A stretch of 64,000 nt of DNA from Sphingomonas glacialis (GTDB taxonomy: Bacteria; Pseudomonadota; Alphaproteobacteria; Sphingomonadales; Sphingomonadaceae). Positions 53,591 through 62,133 of this stretch are shown here, piece by piece. The translations under genes and the position numbers were made by a program. Position 1 is the stretch's first letter, and the number at the start of each line of letters is the position of its first letter. The DNA lies in assembly GCF_006439055.1 (NCBI RefSeq), contig NZ_RCZC01000004.1:106648-170647 (forward strand), given 5' to 3'. Under the pieces are notes generated by a model, which worked only from the letters and a program-made list of their open reading frames with translations, was not told the DNA's origin and did not search any database.

Positions 53591-53851
53591 ATGACACCTT
53601 TCGTATCATTGGTGCCCGCCGGACCCTATCCGACGCCTTCACGGGGGCCGACGCCTGCGGCGACCTACCTTGTTGCAGAGATGGATGAGATTTCTACCGA
53701 ACTCGGTCCAGAACTGGCGGCTATGCGGCATCAGCGGGGCTTGTCCATGCGTGGCGTCGCCGAGTTGACCGCGGCGGCTCGCTCCGGACAAGCAATCGGC
53801 GATCGGATGATGAGCATCGATGGCGCCGGGCGCCCGCCGTCGGCGGTCTGA
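53591..53851 (+). CDS. small hypothetical protein
   Basis: The 86-residue soluble product is not recognised. It has a proline-rich N-part (PAGPYPTPSRGPTPAA), then helices VAEMDEISTELGPELAAMRH and RGVAELTAAARSGQA. AGGAG lies 7 nt before the ATG; a GTG 10 codons earlier is less likely. Its stop overlaps the next ATG (TGATG), so it is translated with the DUF302 gene. Confidence 0.5.
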   Translation: MTPFVSLVPAGPYPTPSRGPTPAATYLVAEMDEISTELGPELAAMRHQRGLSMRGVAELTAAARSGQAIGDRMMSIDGAGRPPSAV

Positions 53852-54291
53852 TGAACGGATCGCCTCTGCAGCGTATCGACCGGCATGGTCGTCAGGCCCC
53901 AGGTCTTATCGTCTCGGTGAGCGATACCGACTTCGCGCAGACCCTGCAGCGGCTCGATGGCGAAATGCAGAGGCGGGGCATCACGCCGGTCGCAAGAATC
54001 GATCACTCCGCGGCCGCACAGCGCAGCGGACTTAGACTGCCGCAGACGTTGCTGCTCGTATTCGGCAATCCCAGGCTTGGCACGCCGCTGATGCAGCAGG
54101 TTCGCACCTCGGCCATCGATCTGCCACTCAAGATCCTCATTTGGGAGGAGGCGGATCTCGTCTACATCGGCTATAACGATCCGCGCTGGATAGCTGGGCG
54201 GCATGGGCTCGGCGAGTTCGAACGCGAGCTTCGCTTGATGAGCGCCGTTCTTGCCGAGCTGGCCAGCTGGGCGGCGGCGGAAGGGGTTTGA
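53851..54291 (+). CDS. DUF302-family protein
   Basis: The 146-residue protein has DUF302 features: SVSDTDFAQTLQRLDGEMQRRG (strand-helix), VARIDHSAAAQRSGLRLPQT, LLLVFGNPRLGTPLMQQ and PLKILIWEEADLVYIGYNDP. It is a dimeric alpha/beta barrel fold with no established activity. It is translationally coupled to the preceding small gene and 100 nt upstream of the zinc-ribbon-like gene. Confidence 0.85.
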   Translation: MNGSPLQRIDRHGRQAPGLIVSVSDTDFAQTLQRLDGEMQRRGITPVARIDHSAAAQRSGLRLPQTLLLVFGNPRLGTPLMQQVRTSAIDLPLKILIWEEADLVYIGYNDPRWIAGRHGLGEFERELRLMSAVLAELASWAAAEGV

Positions 54292-54390
54292 TGCAGGGCG
54301 GCCGCCACCTTGGCCGGACGCCTCGACCGAGACGGGCGTCTCGAGGAGCTTTCCGCCACCGCCACGTACGGGACGGAGGATCGCAGGCGA

Positions 54391-54606
54391 ATGACCGAGC
54401 GCGATGATGTCGAGAAGCTGATCGTCCGACTGTCGCCCGAGCCGGTCTGCGATGATTGCATTGGTCGCACCCTCAGGCTTGCGGATGCCGCCCACACGCA
54501 TCAGCGCATTCGGGAACTTGCCGGTTCGAACGGCTTCGAGCGGCTAAGACAGGTCTGCTCCCTCTGCGGCATGGAGCGGATCTCGATCCACCGTGTCTCG
54601 CGATGA
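54391..54606 (+). CDS. small zinc-ribbon-like protein
   Basis: The 71-residue protein has two CxxC knuckles: PEPVCDDCIG near residue 20 and QVCSLCGME near residue 58, a likely structural zinc site. The helix between reads HTHQRIRELAGSNGFERLRQ. Such proteins are widespread in alphaproteobacteria without known function; a DNA- or protein-binding role is plausible. The ATG has a poorly spaced GGAGG; an upstream TTG would add 27 residues. It converges on the kinase gene. Confidence 0.6.
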   Translation: MTERDDVEKLIVRLSPEPVCDDCIGRTLRLADAAHTHQRIRELAGSNGFERLRQVCSLCGMERISIHRVSR

Positions 54607-54698
54607 ACCCGACTCTGACCGAGCGATACGTTTGAGGCTGCCGCCATCGGAGTTCGCCGCGGACGGTGTGAGGTTTGGGTGGTCGCATCGTGCGGCGG

Positions 54699-55460
54699 TT
54701 AGGGCTTCGCGGTGCGGGGGAACGAGAGGTGGAAGGCGGTGCCTACGCCCAGACTGCTCTCGACTGCGATGTCTGCACGCGATGCCCGTCCGAATTCCCG
54801 GACTATGGCCAGCCCGAGCCCTGTTCCCGTCGCCTTCGTGGTGAAGAAGGGCGCGAAGATCTTTTCAACGAAGTCGGGGCGGATGCCTTCGCCGTTGTCC
54901 TCGAGAGTGATGATCATCCTGTCGCCCCTTGGGCACGGGCCCCCGGGTGCGTTTCGAGCAGCGAGCACGATCCGGCCCCGCCCCTGCATGGCATCGCGAG
55001 CGTTGATGGCGAGATTGAGCAGCGCATTCTGAAGCCGCCCGAAATCGAGTTTGACCGGCCATATGTCCGTGGGGATGTCGACGTCGATCGCCACCGCAGC
55101 GCCGACGGCGTCCTGAAGCAGCGGTACGATGTCGAGGAGGCGGCGGCTGTCGACCACTTCGTCGACCGACGCTATGCCGCCCTCCTTGCGACAGCGGTCG
55201 AGCAGCATGGCAGTGAGCCTGACGCCATGGTCGAGACCGCCGAATGCGCGGACGATCCTCGCTGCTGCCGGCGTCCCCTCCACATCCAGGGCGATGAGCT
55301 GGAGGTTGCCGGCGATGATCTGCAACACGTTGTTGAGATCATGGGCTAGTTCGCGTGCGTCCTTGCCGACCGGAGTCTCGACGTCACATGACTGATCGGT
55401 GGGCGTCGTCGCATCTAGCAGGATCGCGCGAAACGGTGTTCCTTCGGGGCGCTCGTCCAT
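54699..55460 (-). CDS. soluble sensor-less histidine kinase
   Basis: The 253-residue protein has no sensory or membrane domain, just a dimerisation helix with His40 in ARELAHDLNNVLQIIAGNLQ and a HATPase domain (N box LLNLAINARDAMQG, G1 DNGEGIRP, G2 GTGLGLAIVREFG). The HDLNNVLQ form is that of CckA/NtrB-like and orphan kinases which partner with free-standing receivers. Candidates for the partner include the lone receiver at 4199-4588. ATG chosen over a GTG five codons upstream. It lies 25 nt after the YCII-like gene on the same strand and could share element 13. Confidence 0.85.
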   Translation of the reverse strand: MDERPEGTPFRAILLDATTPTDQSCDVETPVGKDARELAHDLNNVLQIIAGNLQLIALDVEGTPAAARIVRAFGGLDHGVRLTAMLLDRCRKEGGIASVDEVVDSRRLLDIVPLLQDAVGAAVAIDVDIPTDIWPVKLDFGRLQNALLNLAINARDAMQGRGRIVLAARNAPGGPCPRGDRMIITLEDNGEGIRPDFVEKIFAPFFTTKATGTGLGLAIVREFGRASRADIAVESSLGVGTAFHLSFPRTAKP

Positions 55461-55485
55461 GAGTGTACTCTCCACGCGCGGCCGC

Positions 55486-55815
55486 TCAGGACCGCAGCAA
55501 CCCGTTCAGCGGGAACAGCGGTCCCAGCGCGGTCAGTTCGAACTTCATGAGACCGGCCTTCGCGAGCGGGAGCGTTGCAAGCACTCGGGCCGCTGCATCG
55601 AGGTCGTTGAGGTTGAGGAGGAACAGGACGCCGCCGCCATGCCGCGCGTACCATTGGTCTATCGTCCCATCGAGATAGAGCGCTACCGTGTCCCGTACTT
55701 CGTCGGGCATTGTGCGCTGCACGTCGTCCGCATGGACATCCGGAGCGACGCTTCCGATCGCGAGAATTCTGGTGATAGGAAAAGTATCTGCACGGTTTGT
55801 GGATTGGCCGGACAT
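55486..55815 (-). CDS. YCII/muconolactone-isomerase-like protein, cytosolic copy
   Basis: The 109-residue protein reads ITRILAIGSVAPD, VRDTVALYLDGTIDQWYARH, VLFLLNLNDLDAAARVLATL and LMKFELTALGPLFPLNGLL. It is the same module as the exported protein at 29713-30162, without the signal peptide. YCII-like dimers have been linked to dehalogenase- and isomerase-type chemistry, but no active site is assigned here. Element 13, a perfect dyad, lies 75 nt upstream; the soluble kinase gene follows after 25 nt. Confidence 0.7.
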   Translation of the reverse strand: MSGQSTNRADTFPITRILAIGSVAPDVHADDVQRTMPDEVRDTVALYLDGTIDQWYARHGGGVLFLLNLNDLDAAARVLATLPLAKAGLMKFELTALGPLFPLNGLLRS

Positions 55816-55886
55816 GCTGGATCTCCTCTGCAGGCGATCCCGGAAGGACGCCGCCCTGGAGTTTCATGCGGTTATCGCGGAGCGGC

Positions 55887-55905
55887 TGCCATTATACGTC
55901 GGTAT
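55887..55905 (-). promoter_or_regulatory. ATAC-N4-GTATAAT promoter/operator element 13
   Basis: Minus strand: ATAC CGAC GTATAAT GGCA, with a perfect dyad and -10, pointing at the YCII-like gene. Confidence 0.72.
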
Positions 55906-56143
55906 CTTACACGCAGCCGCTTAGTACGACGCGGAACAACGAGATGTATCGCCGGTGTGCTAGACCGGGTGACATCTGATTCAACCTCCTACCTCGACAC
56001 AACGGACACTTGGCGTTTCGGCAGCTGGAAGGTCCGGCGGACAGTAAGTGAATAGGCTAGGTGAGATAACGCGAACGACACCGGCGCAAGATCATAAGCG
56101 ACCTCGTGTGGCGTTGCGGGACCGCCGTACCAGCCAAGATATT
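55906..56143. other. intergenic, no gene recognised
   Basis: No frame with family features is present between the promoter element and the end of the WIA copy 3 gene. Confidence 0.35.
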
Positions 56144-56500
56144 CTAGAGAGCGGCAATCGACTGCGAAAGGCCGGCGAGCCCGAACGCGAGGGTGGCATG
56201 GCGATGATGCAGTTCCAGCAGCGTTGCTTCGAAAGGCCCGTCTGGCAACGTTGCCGGGGCAGTGGAGACGACCCGGTCCCGACCTGCCAGTTTCGACTGA
56301 ACCGCCCGGAGGATCTCCGTCACGTCTGCAAGCGTCGAGGCCGCCTCCTCGATGGAACAGGGGGCTTCGTTCAACCACCGCGTGCATGCTGCCAGGTGCA
56401 GACTGGCGATCCAACACGTGTGCCTCAGGCTTGCCCGATCGCCGCCAATGTCGTGGAGCCAATCCGCCGTGGCGTCTCCTGCCTGACTGGTCTCTTTCAT
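56144..56500 (-). CDS. small WIA/RWL-motif protein, copy 3
   Basis: The 118-residue soluble protein has core SLRHTCWIASLHLAACTRWL (residues 24-43; Trp30, His35, Arg41-Trp42-Leu43), then ADVTEILRAVQSKLAG and a histidine-rich helix LLELHHRHATLAFGLAG. It shares the core and overall length with the copies at 40406-40774 and 46031-46381. GGCGGA precedes the ATG by 6 nt. It lies behind the NarL regulator of module 2 on the same strand, 368 nt away. No known family. Confidence 0.6.
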   Translation of the reverse strand: MKETSQAGDATADWLHDIGGDRASLRHTCWIASLHLAACTRWLNEAPCSIEEAASTLADVTEILRAVQSKLAGRDRVVSTAPATLPDGPFEATLLELHHRHATLAFGLAGLSQSIAAL

Positions 56501-56868
56501 GACGATCCGCCGAACATCCGTTTGTCAGCGCCAGCACGACATCCGCGGATCTTAGACGTGAGAAGCCGAAGTGTGACCGCCCGACCTATCCAATGGTATG
56601 CGGATCCCGTCTGCACCTAGCGCTTCTCCGTCAAGGGTTACGACCGCCTCGCGCCGATGTTCGAGGGCCGGGCGCCACTGCCACTAATCTACGCGAGCGG
56701 AGAGCTTTTCGATTGATGAATCGCTCCATTTGTTATTGAAGATTCGAACCATAGTAGTTCGTAGGGCCGCCCTCGACGGCACAACCCTGGCTGTCTGATG
56801 CTGTTGACAAGCATCCCGGCGATGCTGGCCACATTCCGTCGCGCTGGACGGAGCTCAGATGCTCAACT
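56501..56868. other. intergenic, no gene recognised
   Basis: AT-richer patches (TTGTTATTGAAGATTCG near 56730) may be promoters for copy 3 or remnants. No gene. Confidence 0.35.
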
Positions 56869-57489
56869 TCAGAGCTCGATAATGCCGCGGCGTACGGCTG
56901 TGGTGACTGCGTGAGTCCGGTCGCTGACATAGAGTTTTGTGAAGATGTTACGAATGTGCGCTTTGATGGTGTCTTCGGCGAGCGACATCTTGAGTGCGAT
57001 CGCCTTGTTTGGATCCCCTTCGGCGATCAGCCGAAGGATTTCGATCTCGCGCGCATTCAGGGATTCGTCGGCTGCGTGCTCGGCGATGCTGTGCGCGACC
57101 TCGGTTTGGATGTGGCGGCGTCCGACATGAACCGATCGGATCGCGCCGATCATCTCGTTGCGTAGAGCACTCTTCAACAGGTAGGCAGCTGCGCCGGCTT
57201 TTAGCGCCTTGAGAACTTGCGCATCTCCGGAGTACGTCGTGAGCACGACGATTCGAGCGCCCGGATCGACCTTTCGGATCGCCTCTATCGCCGCGAGGCC
57301 GTTCATACCCGGCATCTGCAGATCCATGAGTGCAACGTCCGGGCGCAGCTCGGTGTAGCGATCGACCGCCTCGAAGCCATTCGCGGCTTCGGCTACGATT
57401 TGCATGTCCGGCTGGGTTCCGATCAGCGCACACACTCCGTCGCGCAAAACCGGATGATCGTCCGCAAGTAAGATGCGTATGGCGGCCAT
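56869..57489 (-). CDS. NarL-family response regulator, module 2
   Basis: The 206-residue regulator has a receiver with ADDHPVLRDG, Asp56 (LMDLQMPGM), VLTTYSG and YLLKSA, and a LuxR HTH with LNAREIEILRLIAEGDPNKA and LAEDTIKAHIRNIFTKL. It is the near-twin of the regulator at 36175-36813. ATG chosen to match the family N-terminus (MAAIRILLADDHP); the frame is open to a TTG 16 codons upstream with GGAG nearby. Presumed partner: the propeller kinase at 58389-61466, on the same strand beyond the AraC gene. Confidence 0.92.
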   Translation of the reverse strand: MAAIRILLADDHPVLRDGVCALIGTQPDMQIVAEAANGFEAVDRYTELRPDVALMDLQMPGMNGLAAIEAIRKVDPGARIVVLTTYSGDAQVLKALKAGAAAYLLKSALRNEMIGAIRSVHVGRRHIQTEVAHSIAEHAADESLNAREIEILRLIAEGDPNKAIALKMSLAEDTIKAHIRNIFTKLYVSDRTHAVTTAVRRGIIEL

Positions 57490-57615
57490 AGGATCGCCTG
57501 CCATGCTGTGCGCCACTCCGGCTGAGATCCCCTCCAATCAGAGGATCAACGTCAGTCTCAATAGAACAAATGTGCCACGGGCAATACCCGTTTAGGTGTC
57601 TCTGGCCACCACCAG

Positions 57616-58332
57616 ATGGGTCTAAGCCGACCGGTGGTTCATATCGTAATGTCGCCCGAACAAATCGGATTGGACGAGAACTTGGATCCCTTGCCGCGCG
57701 GCGCCGAATACGGAGATGTTCGCGCCGGGGCGCACCCGGCGATCATTCCGCGGCGGATCGTCACTTGGCGAGGTGATGTCGGCCGGGGAGAACCGACCGA
57801 CGAGGCGCGGGCCGAACGTGTGGCCCTGGAGAGCCTTCTGATCGAGGTTCGTGACGGACTCGACGGAGACCCTCGGCGTCTACGAGAATGCCTGAGGAGG
57901 ATCGACGCGCTGGTCTTCGCCTGCACACGAACTGGGACGGACTTGGAACAGCGAGACGGAAAAGGTGGGTTGCAGCCGAAGCAGATTGCGACGATCGTCG
58001 CCTATATCGATAAGCATCTAGGCGAGCCGATCGCGATCGACGACATGGCAAGGGCGATCAATCTTAGCCGGACGCATTTCTGCCGAGAGTTCAAACGGAC
58101 CACGGGGCAATCCCCACATCAGTTCGTGATCGGCCGACGACTCGCATTGGCGCAGGACCTGCTGCTTCGATCCTCCGTCTCGCTCAGCCAGATCGCCAGG
58201 TGCTGCGGCTTTGCGGACCAAGCCCATCTCACACGCACCTTCAGGCGCTTCACTGGCGCGTCACCGCTTAGATGGAAGAAGAACGCCGCGGCGCTTCCCG
58301 GGCAGCCGCTGAGCGGGCCGGGCGGCAACTGA
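57616..58332 (+). CDS. AraC-family regulator, module 2
   Basis: The 238-residue protein has a variable N-region without a recognised sensor domain and a C-terminal double HTH (YIDKHLGEPIAIDDMARAIN, LSRTHFCREFKRTTGQSPHQ, SLSQIARCCGFADQAHLTRT, FRRFTGASPLRWKK). Strongly similar to the AraC at 35230-35904 in the HTH part. It is divergent from the NarL gene (126 nt) and convergent with the kinase gene. Start unclear: MSPEQ eleven codons on is equally possible, and neither has a good ribosome site. Confidence 0.86.
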   Translation: MGLSRPVVHIVMSPEQIGLDENLDPLPRGAEYGDVRAGAHPAIIPRRIVTWRGDVGRGEPTDEARAERVALESLLIEVRDGLDGDPRRLRECLRRIDALVFACTRTGTDLEQRDGKGGLQPKQIATIVAYIDKHLGEPIAIDDMARAINLSRTHFCREFKRTTGQSPHQFVIGRRLALAQDLLLRSSVSLSQIARCCGFADQAHLTRTFRRFTGASPLRWKKNAAALPGQPLSGPGGN

Positions 58333-58388
58333 ATTGAGGAGTTGGAACGGGTGGACTGCGCTTGCGGCGTCGGCGTCGCATAGCTTCC

Positions 58389-61300
58389 TTAAGGTCTTCG
58401 AAGGAGCAGCCGCCACCATCGACCCCGCTCCCTGAGCGCTCGTCGAATGGGCACGGTGACGCTTACCTCCGTGCCCCGGTCTGGAGCGCTTTGGATAGCG
58501 AACTTGCCGCCGATCCGACTGGCACGTTCCCTCATGCCGATGAGGCCGAAGTGTCCCGGCTTCTCGCCGCGTTCGAGGACGACTTCGGAGATGCCGACAC
58601 CGTCGTCGACGACCCTCAGAGTGATCCAGCTCGATGATGCCGTGAGGCGGACGGAGATCCGGGCAGCTGCGGCGTGGAGGACGGCGTTTCTCAGAGCCTC
58701 GGATGCGATCCGGGCGAGTTCGTCCGCCACAAGGGCGTTCGGCGGCGGCGTGGCCTGATCGACCTGTATCTCGATGTCGAGCCCGGCCGGGATCTCGAGC
58801 TCCGCCACCGCCCCGACAACTGCGTCGCGAAAGCCTGTCGGGCTGTCGAGGTATCGAAGACCCTTCACCCGCTCTCTAGCAGTTTCGATAATCTGCTCGC
58901 CGCGTGTCAGCGCCGCTTCGAGTTCGCTCTTCGCCTCTGGCTCCGATCGTATCCTCATCGTCGCAACGTGGAAGCGCAGGAGCATGCCTTGGACGCCTTG
59001 GAGAAGTGTGTCGTGCAATTCACGCGATATGCGCTCTCGCTCCGAGGCGCGTTCGGCCAGTCTGGAGGTGATCTGAGAGGCAACGTGGCGGACCCGGATG
59101 GAGTAAAGCGCCCATGCGAGAAGGATTAAGGCGATTGAGACGAGAGCCGTGAACCATCGCGACTGAAAGAACGTCGGCGGTATGGTTATCTTCATCTCCG
59201 CACCGGTACGGTTCCAGATGCCGTCATTGTTCGAACCGATGACTTCGAAGCGATACATCCCCGGCGCGAGGTTCGTGTAAAACGCCTGCCGCCGGAGACC
59301 GGCATCGACCCAACCTGCGTCCACGCCGACAAGGCGGTACCGGGCTTGGTTTCTCTTTGGATTTGTGAGGCTGAGCACGGCGAAATCGACTTGAAGGTCG
59401 CGTGTGCCTCTGGGAAGTCTGAGATTCGGAGACGCGTCGAACGAAACTCCTCCCGCATGGAGACTTCGGATCTGTATCGGCGGAGACTGATGATTGAACG
59501 GGAGCCGCTTGGGATCAATCCATGCCACCCCTCCTCGCGTCGCGATCCACACCCGCCCGTCACCACCAAGCGCCAACCCATGAAAGCCGAAGGTGTTGGG
59601 TAGGCTCGGCATGCCATCTGCGAAGTCGTACATCTGCACATGTATCGGAGCCGAGCGGCGGAGGAATGCCCGTTCGAGGTCGGAAGTCGGAACACGGGCG
59701 ATGCCGTTGCGCGTCTGAAGCCAAGTCTGTCCCTGTGAACTGACGATTCCGCTGATCCCGCTGATCGTGGGAATGCGTTCCTGCGAAATCGTAAAGAGCT
59801 TGCCAGAGGCCCACTTCGACAAGCCTGCATCACTGCCGATGAGGACAGCGTCGCCCACCGGAGCGAAGGATGTGATGTTCGCGAGTTTATGACGCCCGCC
59901 CGCGATGAGCGTCGTCCTGTTCTGTCCATCGATTCTCGTCAGATCGCCATAGTGATTGTAGGCGAGCACCCGGCCGAGATCATCAGGATAGAGGCTGACC
60001 GCCGGATAGAGGGACGGGTCCTGCAGCCTAGCCGGGAACCAAACTCTGTCCTTCTGATGGAAGAAGCCTTGCTCACCAGCCGCCGCCCATAAAGCCCCTT
60101 CGTTTGACCACGAACAGGCGAATAGTCCGTCCGAGAGCTTTGATTTCGGGGAGGGCAGCGCGGGCCCGGCCGCTTCGGTGAACCGCCCGTGCGAGAATTT
60201 CAGGAGCCCTGACGTGCCGCTTGGGCTCCACCACTCGCCGACGGGAGACGTGCATCCGGCGTTGAACAGTCCTGGACGGATCAGTGCAGGCGCCGCTCCG
60301 GGATTAGCCCGGTGGAGGCCGTTTGCACCGGCGAAGTACACCGCGCCCGCGTGGTCGACGTGCATCGACAGCTCGTCTTCAGCCCGCGGCTTCACCGAAG
60401 GCTCGATGGCTATCGAGCTCGCTCTGAAGCGCTCGAGTCCGAGCGGCGTTGCGACCCAGATGTTACCTTCAAGGTCCTCGAACCCATCTTGGATGCTGTC
60501 GGAGGCCAGCCCGTCGTGCCCGGAATAACGTTGGACCGGCTCAAGATCGTCGCCGGAAGGACCGCCAAGACGGGGCTTCGGTATCCTGAACATTCCGTCC
60601 GTTGGCGTGAAGCCCCAAAGGGTTCCATCGCGGTCGAAGAACGATCGTGGCTTCCGTTTGAACGCCGGCGTCCGGTAGAAGCGGATCCTTGACGGCAGAC
60701 CAGGGTTAGCGACGCTCGGTCGCGTCCCGAGGTCATCGGAGATCCAGACGCGGTCTGATTGATCGGTGGCGAGTGCAGGGTAGCCGCGTAGCTCGTCCCC
60801 GCTACTGACGAAGCGCGGGGCGCCACGATCGAGCACTTGGACCGTGCCTGATAAGCTCACCCAAAGCCTACCGTCACCTGTCGCCGCAAGCGCCGTGACG
60901 AAGCCGTTGGGCAGGCCGTAGCTCGCAGCTTGTATGTGCCAGGCGCCGACCCCAAACCAAGCCAAACCGTTGGACGAGCGACCGAAAGCGGCCCAGATCT
61001 TCCCGTCACGGGTCTGGATCAGGCTAGTCACCTGATTACGGGGCCCCGGGCCCCGCGGCATGTGGGTGTCCTTCCAGCGGCCTTCCTTGAACGCGGCGAT
61101 GGTTCCATCACGGCAACCGAGCCAGAGGGTGCCGTCGGCAGCCCGGATGTTGGCCGTGATGCCCTTGCCTTCGAGGAAGTCTGGCAGTTTGAGCCTTTCG
61201 AACGAAAGACCATCGAAGCGAAAGGTGCCGTTGTTTGTCGCCAACCATAGGAAACCGTCGGGGAACTGAATAACCGAAGAAATGGCATTCGGCGCGCCAT

Positions 61301-61466
61301 CTTCCGTGCTCCAACGCGTATGCTTGAACTGATCGACCCGAAAGGTGGGATCGAGTGCAGACGCAGGCGCTCCGACTAGAAGGAGCGCCAAGGTGGCAAG
61401 GCGCGTGCAACAGATCGGGCCGATGGCTCTCAACTCCCGTCTCCGACTGCTACGATGCTGAATCAT
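58389..61466 (-). CDS. giant propeller sensor histidine kinase, module 2
   Basis: The protein has 1025 residues, with the same architecture as the 36800-39868 kinase: signal/anchor (TRLATLALLLVGAPASALDP), propeller repeats (DGFLWLATNNGTFRFDG, EGNIWVATPLGLERFRA, DGRVWIATRGGVAWIDP), Y_Y_Y domain (RYRLVGVDAGWVDAGLR), TM helix (about 755-777, WFTALVSIALILLAWALYSI), HisKA_3 with His818 in SRELHDTLLQGVQG, and HATPase (LRVVDDGVGISE). The two kinases diverge most in the propeller, so they probably read different extracellular ligands. The N-terminus MIQHRSSRRRELRAIG is long and basic; the start is uncertain. Confidence 0.92.
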   Translation of the reverse strand: MIQHRSSRRRELRAIGPICCTRLATLALLLVGAPASALDPTFRVDQFKHTRWSTEDGAPNAISSVIQFPDGFLWLATNNGTFRFDGLSFERLKLPDFLEGKGITANIRAADGTLWLGCRDGTIAAFKEGRWKDTHMPRGPGPRNQVTSLIQTRDGKIWAAFGRSSNGLAWFGVGAWHIQAASYGLPNGFVTALAATGDGRLWVSLSGTVQVLDRGAPRFVSSGDELRGYPALATDQSDRVWISDDLGTRPSVANPGLPSRIRFYRTPAFKRKPRSFFDRDGTLWGFTPTDGMFRIPKPRLGGPSGDDLEPVQRYSGHDGLASDSIQDGFEDLEGNIWVATPLGLERFRASSIAIEPSVKPRAEDELSMHVDHAGAVYFAGANGLHRANPGAAPALIRPGLFNAGCTSPVGEWWSPSGTSGLLKFSHGRFTEAAGPALPSPKSKLSDGLFACSWSNEGALWAAAGEQGFFHQKDRVWFPARLQDPSLYPAVSLYPDDLGRVLAYNHYGDLTRIDGQNRTTLIAGGRHKLANITSFAPVGDAVLIGSDAGLSKWASGKLFTISQERIPTISGISGIVSSQGQTWLQTRNGIARVPTSDLERAFLRRSAPIHVQMYDFADGMPSLPNTFGFHGLALGGDGRVWIATRGGVAWIDPKRLPFNHQSPPIQIRSLHAGGVSFDASPNLRLPRGTRDLQVDFAVLSLTNPKRNQARYRLVGVDAGWVDAGLRRQAFYTNLAPGMYRFEVIGSNNDGIWNRTGAEMKITIPPTFFQSRWFTALVSIALILLAWALYSIRVRHVASQITSRLAERASERERISRELHDTLLQGVQGMLLRFHVATMRIRSEPEAKSELEAALTRGEQIIETARERVKGLRYLDSPTGFRDAVVGAVAELEIPAGLDIEIQVDQATPPPNALVADELARIASEALRNAVLHAAAARISVRLTASSSWITLRVVDDGVGISEVVLERGEKPGHFGLIGMRERASRIGGKFAIQSAPDRGTEVSVTVPIRRALRERGRWWRLLLRRP

Positions 61467-61685
61467 CTGGCTGAAGGGTTAGCCTAGCCGATGCGAGTTG
61501 TCGCCTGAACCTTGCAGACGAGCGTTAGTCGTTTTTCGAAGCGCCTGAGCGCTGTGGTAGCATGCCGGAGGCATCACCGCGCTCAGGTTTGACGAGGTGG
61601 CGATACCCGAGCTGTTGACCGGGTTCCGCCGGATCCGCTCCAGCGGAGTGCAATCGAAATAGAGATGCGCAAGCGGAGAGAGTAG

Positions 61686-62133
61686 GGGCTACCTTTGCCC
61701 CGCGCGCCTGTAATGGCCTCGTGAATGACGCGCATCCTGTCGTCGTCCGGAAAGTCGATGTGCAGATGGCTTGCAATCTGCTCCGGGCTCCATGCCTTTG
61801 ACCAGCGCCGGTTCTGCCGAGGCCCATGTCGCCGCCCCTTCCACGATACCGTGGGGCCGGTGACGGGCACGTCACCGGGTTTGGCAATGGCTCCGCTCAA
61901 CCAGTCCTCGGCCCAGCGGCGTAGCGTGTCGTTGGCCGCGAGCGCGGCAACCTTGGGACGGCGCGCCGCCTGCTCGGCATGCCACTAAGCGTCGCCGCGT
62001 TTCGTTGGATCTCGCCGGAGATTGTCAAAGGAGCTCGACCGAGCCGACGCGCGATCTCGCACACGCCGTGCCCTTGGACCAACAGCAACGCGATCTCTTC
62101 GCGTTCTGCCAAGGACAAATATCTACCCGACAA
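61686..62133 (-). mobile_element. IS30-family transposase remnant
   Basis: A leftward reading gives the IS30 N-terminal HTH (RYLSLAEREEIALLLVQGHG, VCEIARRLGRAPLTISGE). After a frame break with an in-frame stop near 61985 comes WHAEQAARRPKVAALAANDT, then RRHGPRQNRRWSKAWSPEQI and DFPDDDRMRVIHEAI. The DDE catalytic domain that should follow is missing, replaced by unrelated sequence after HEAITGARGKG. At least one frameshift and a large truncation make it inactive. Terminal inverted repeats were not found. Confidence 0.7.
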
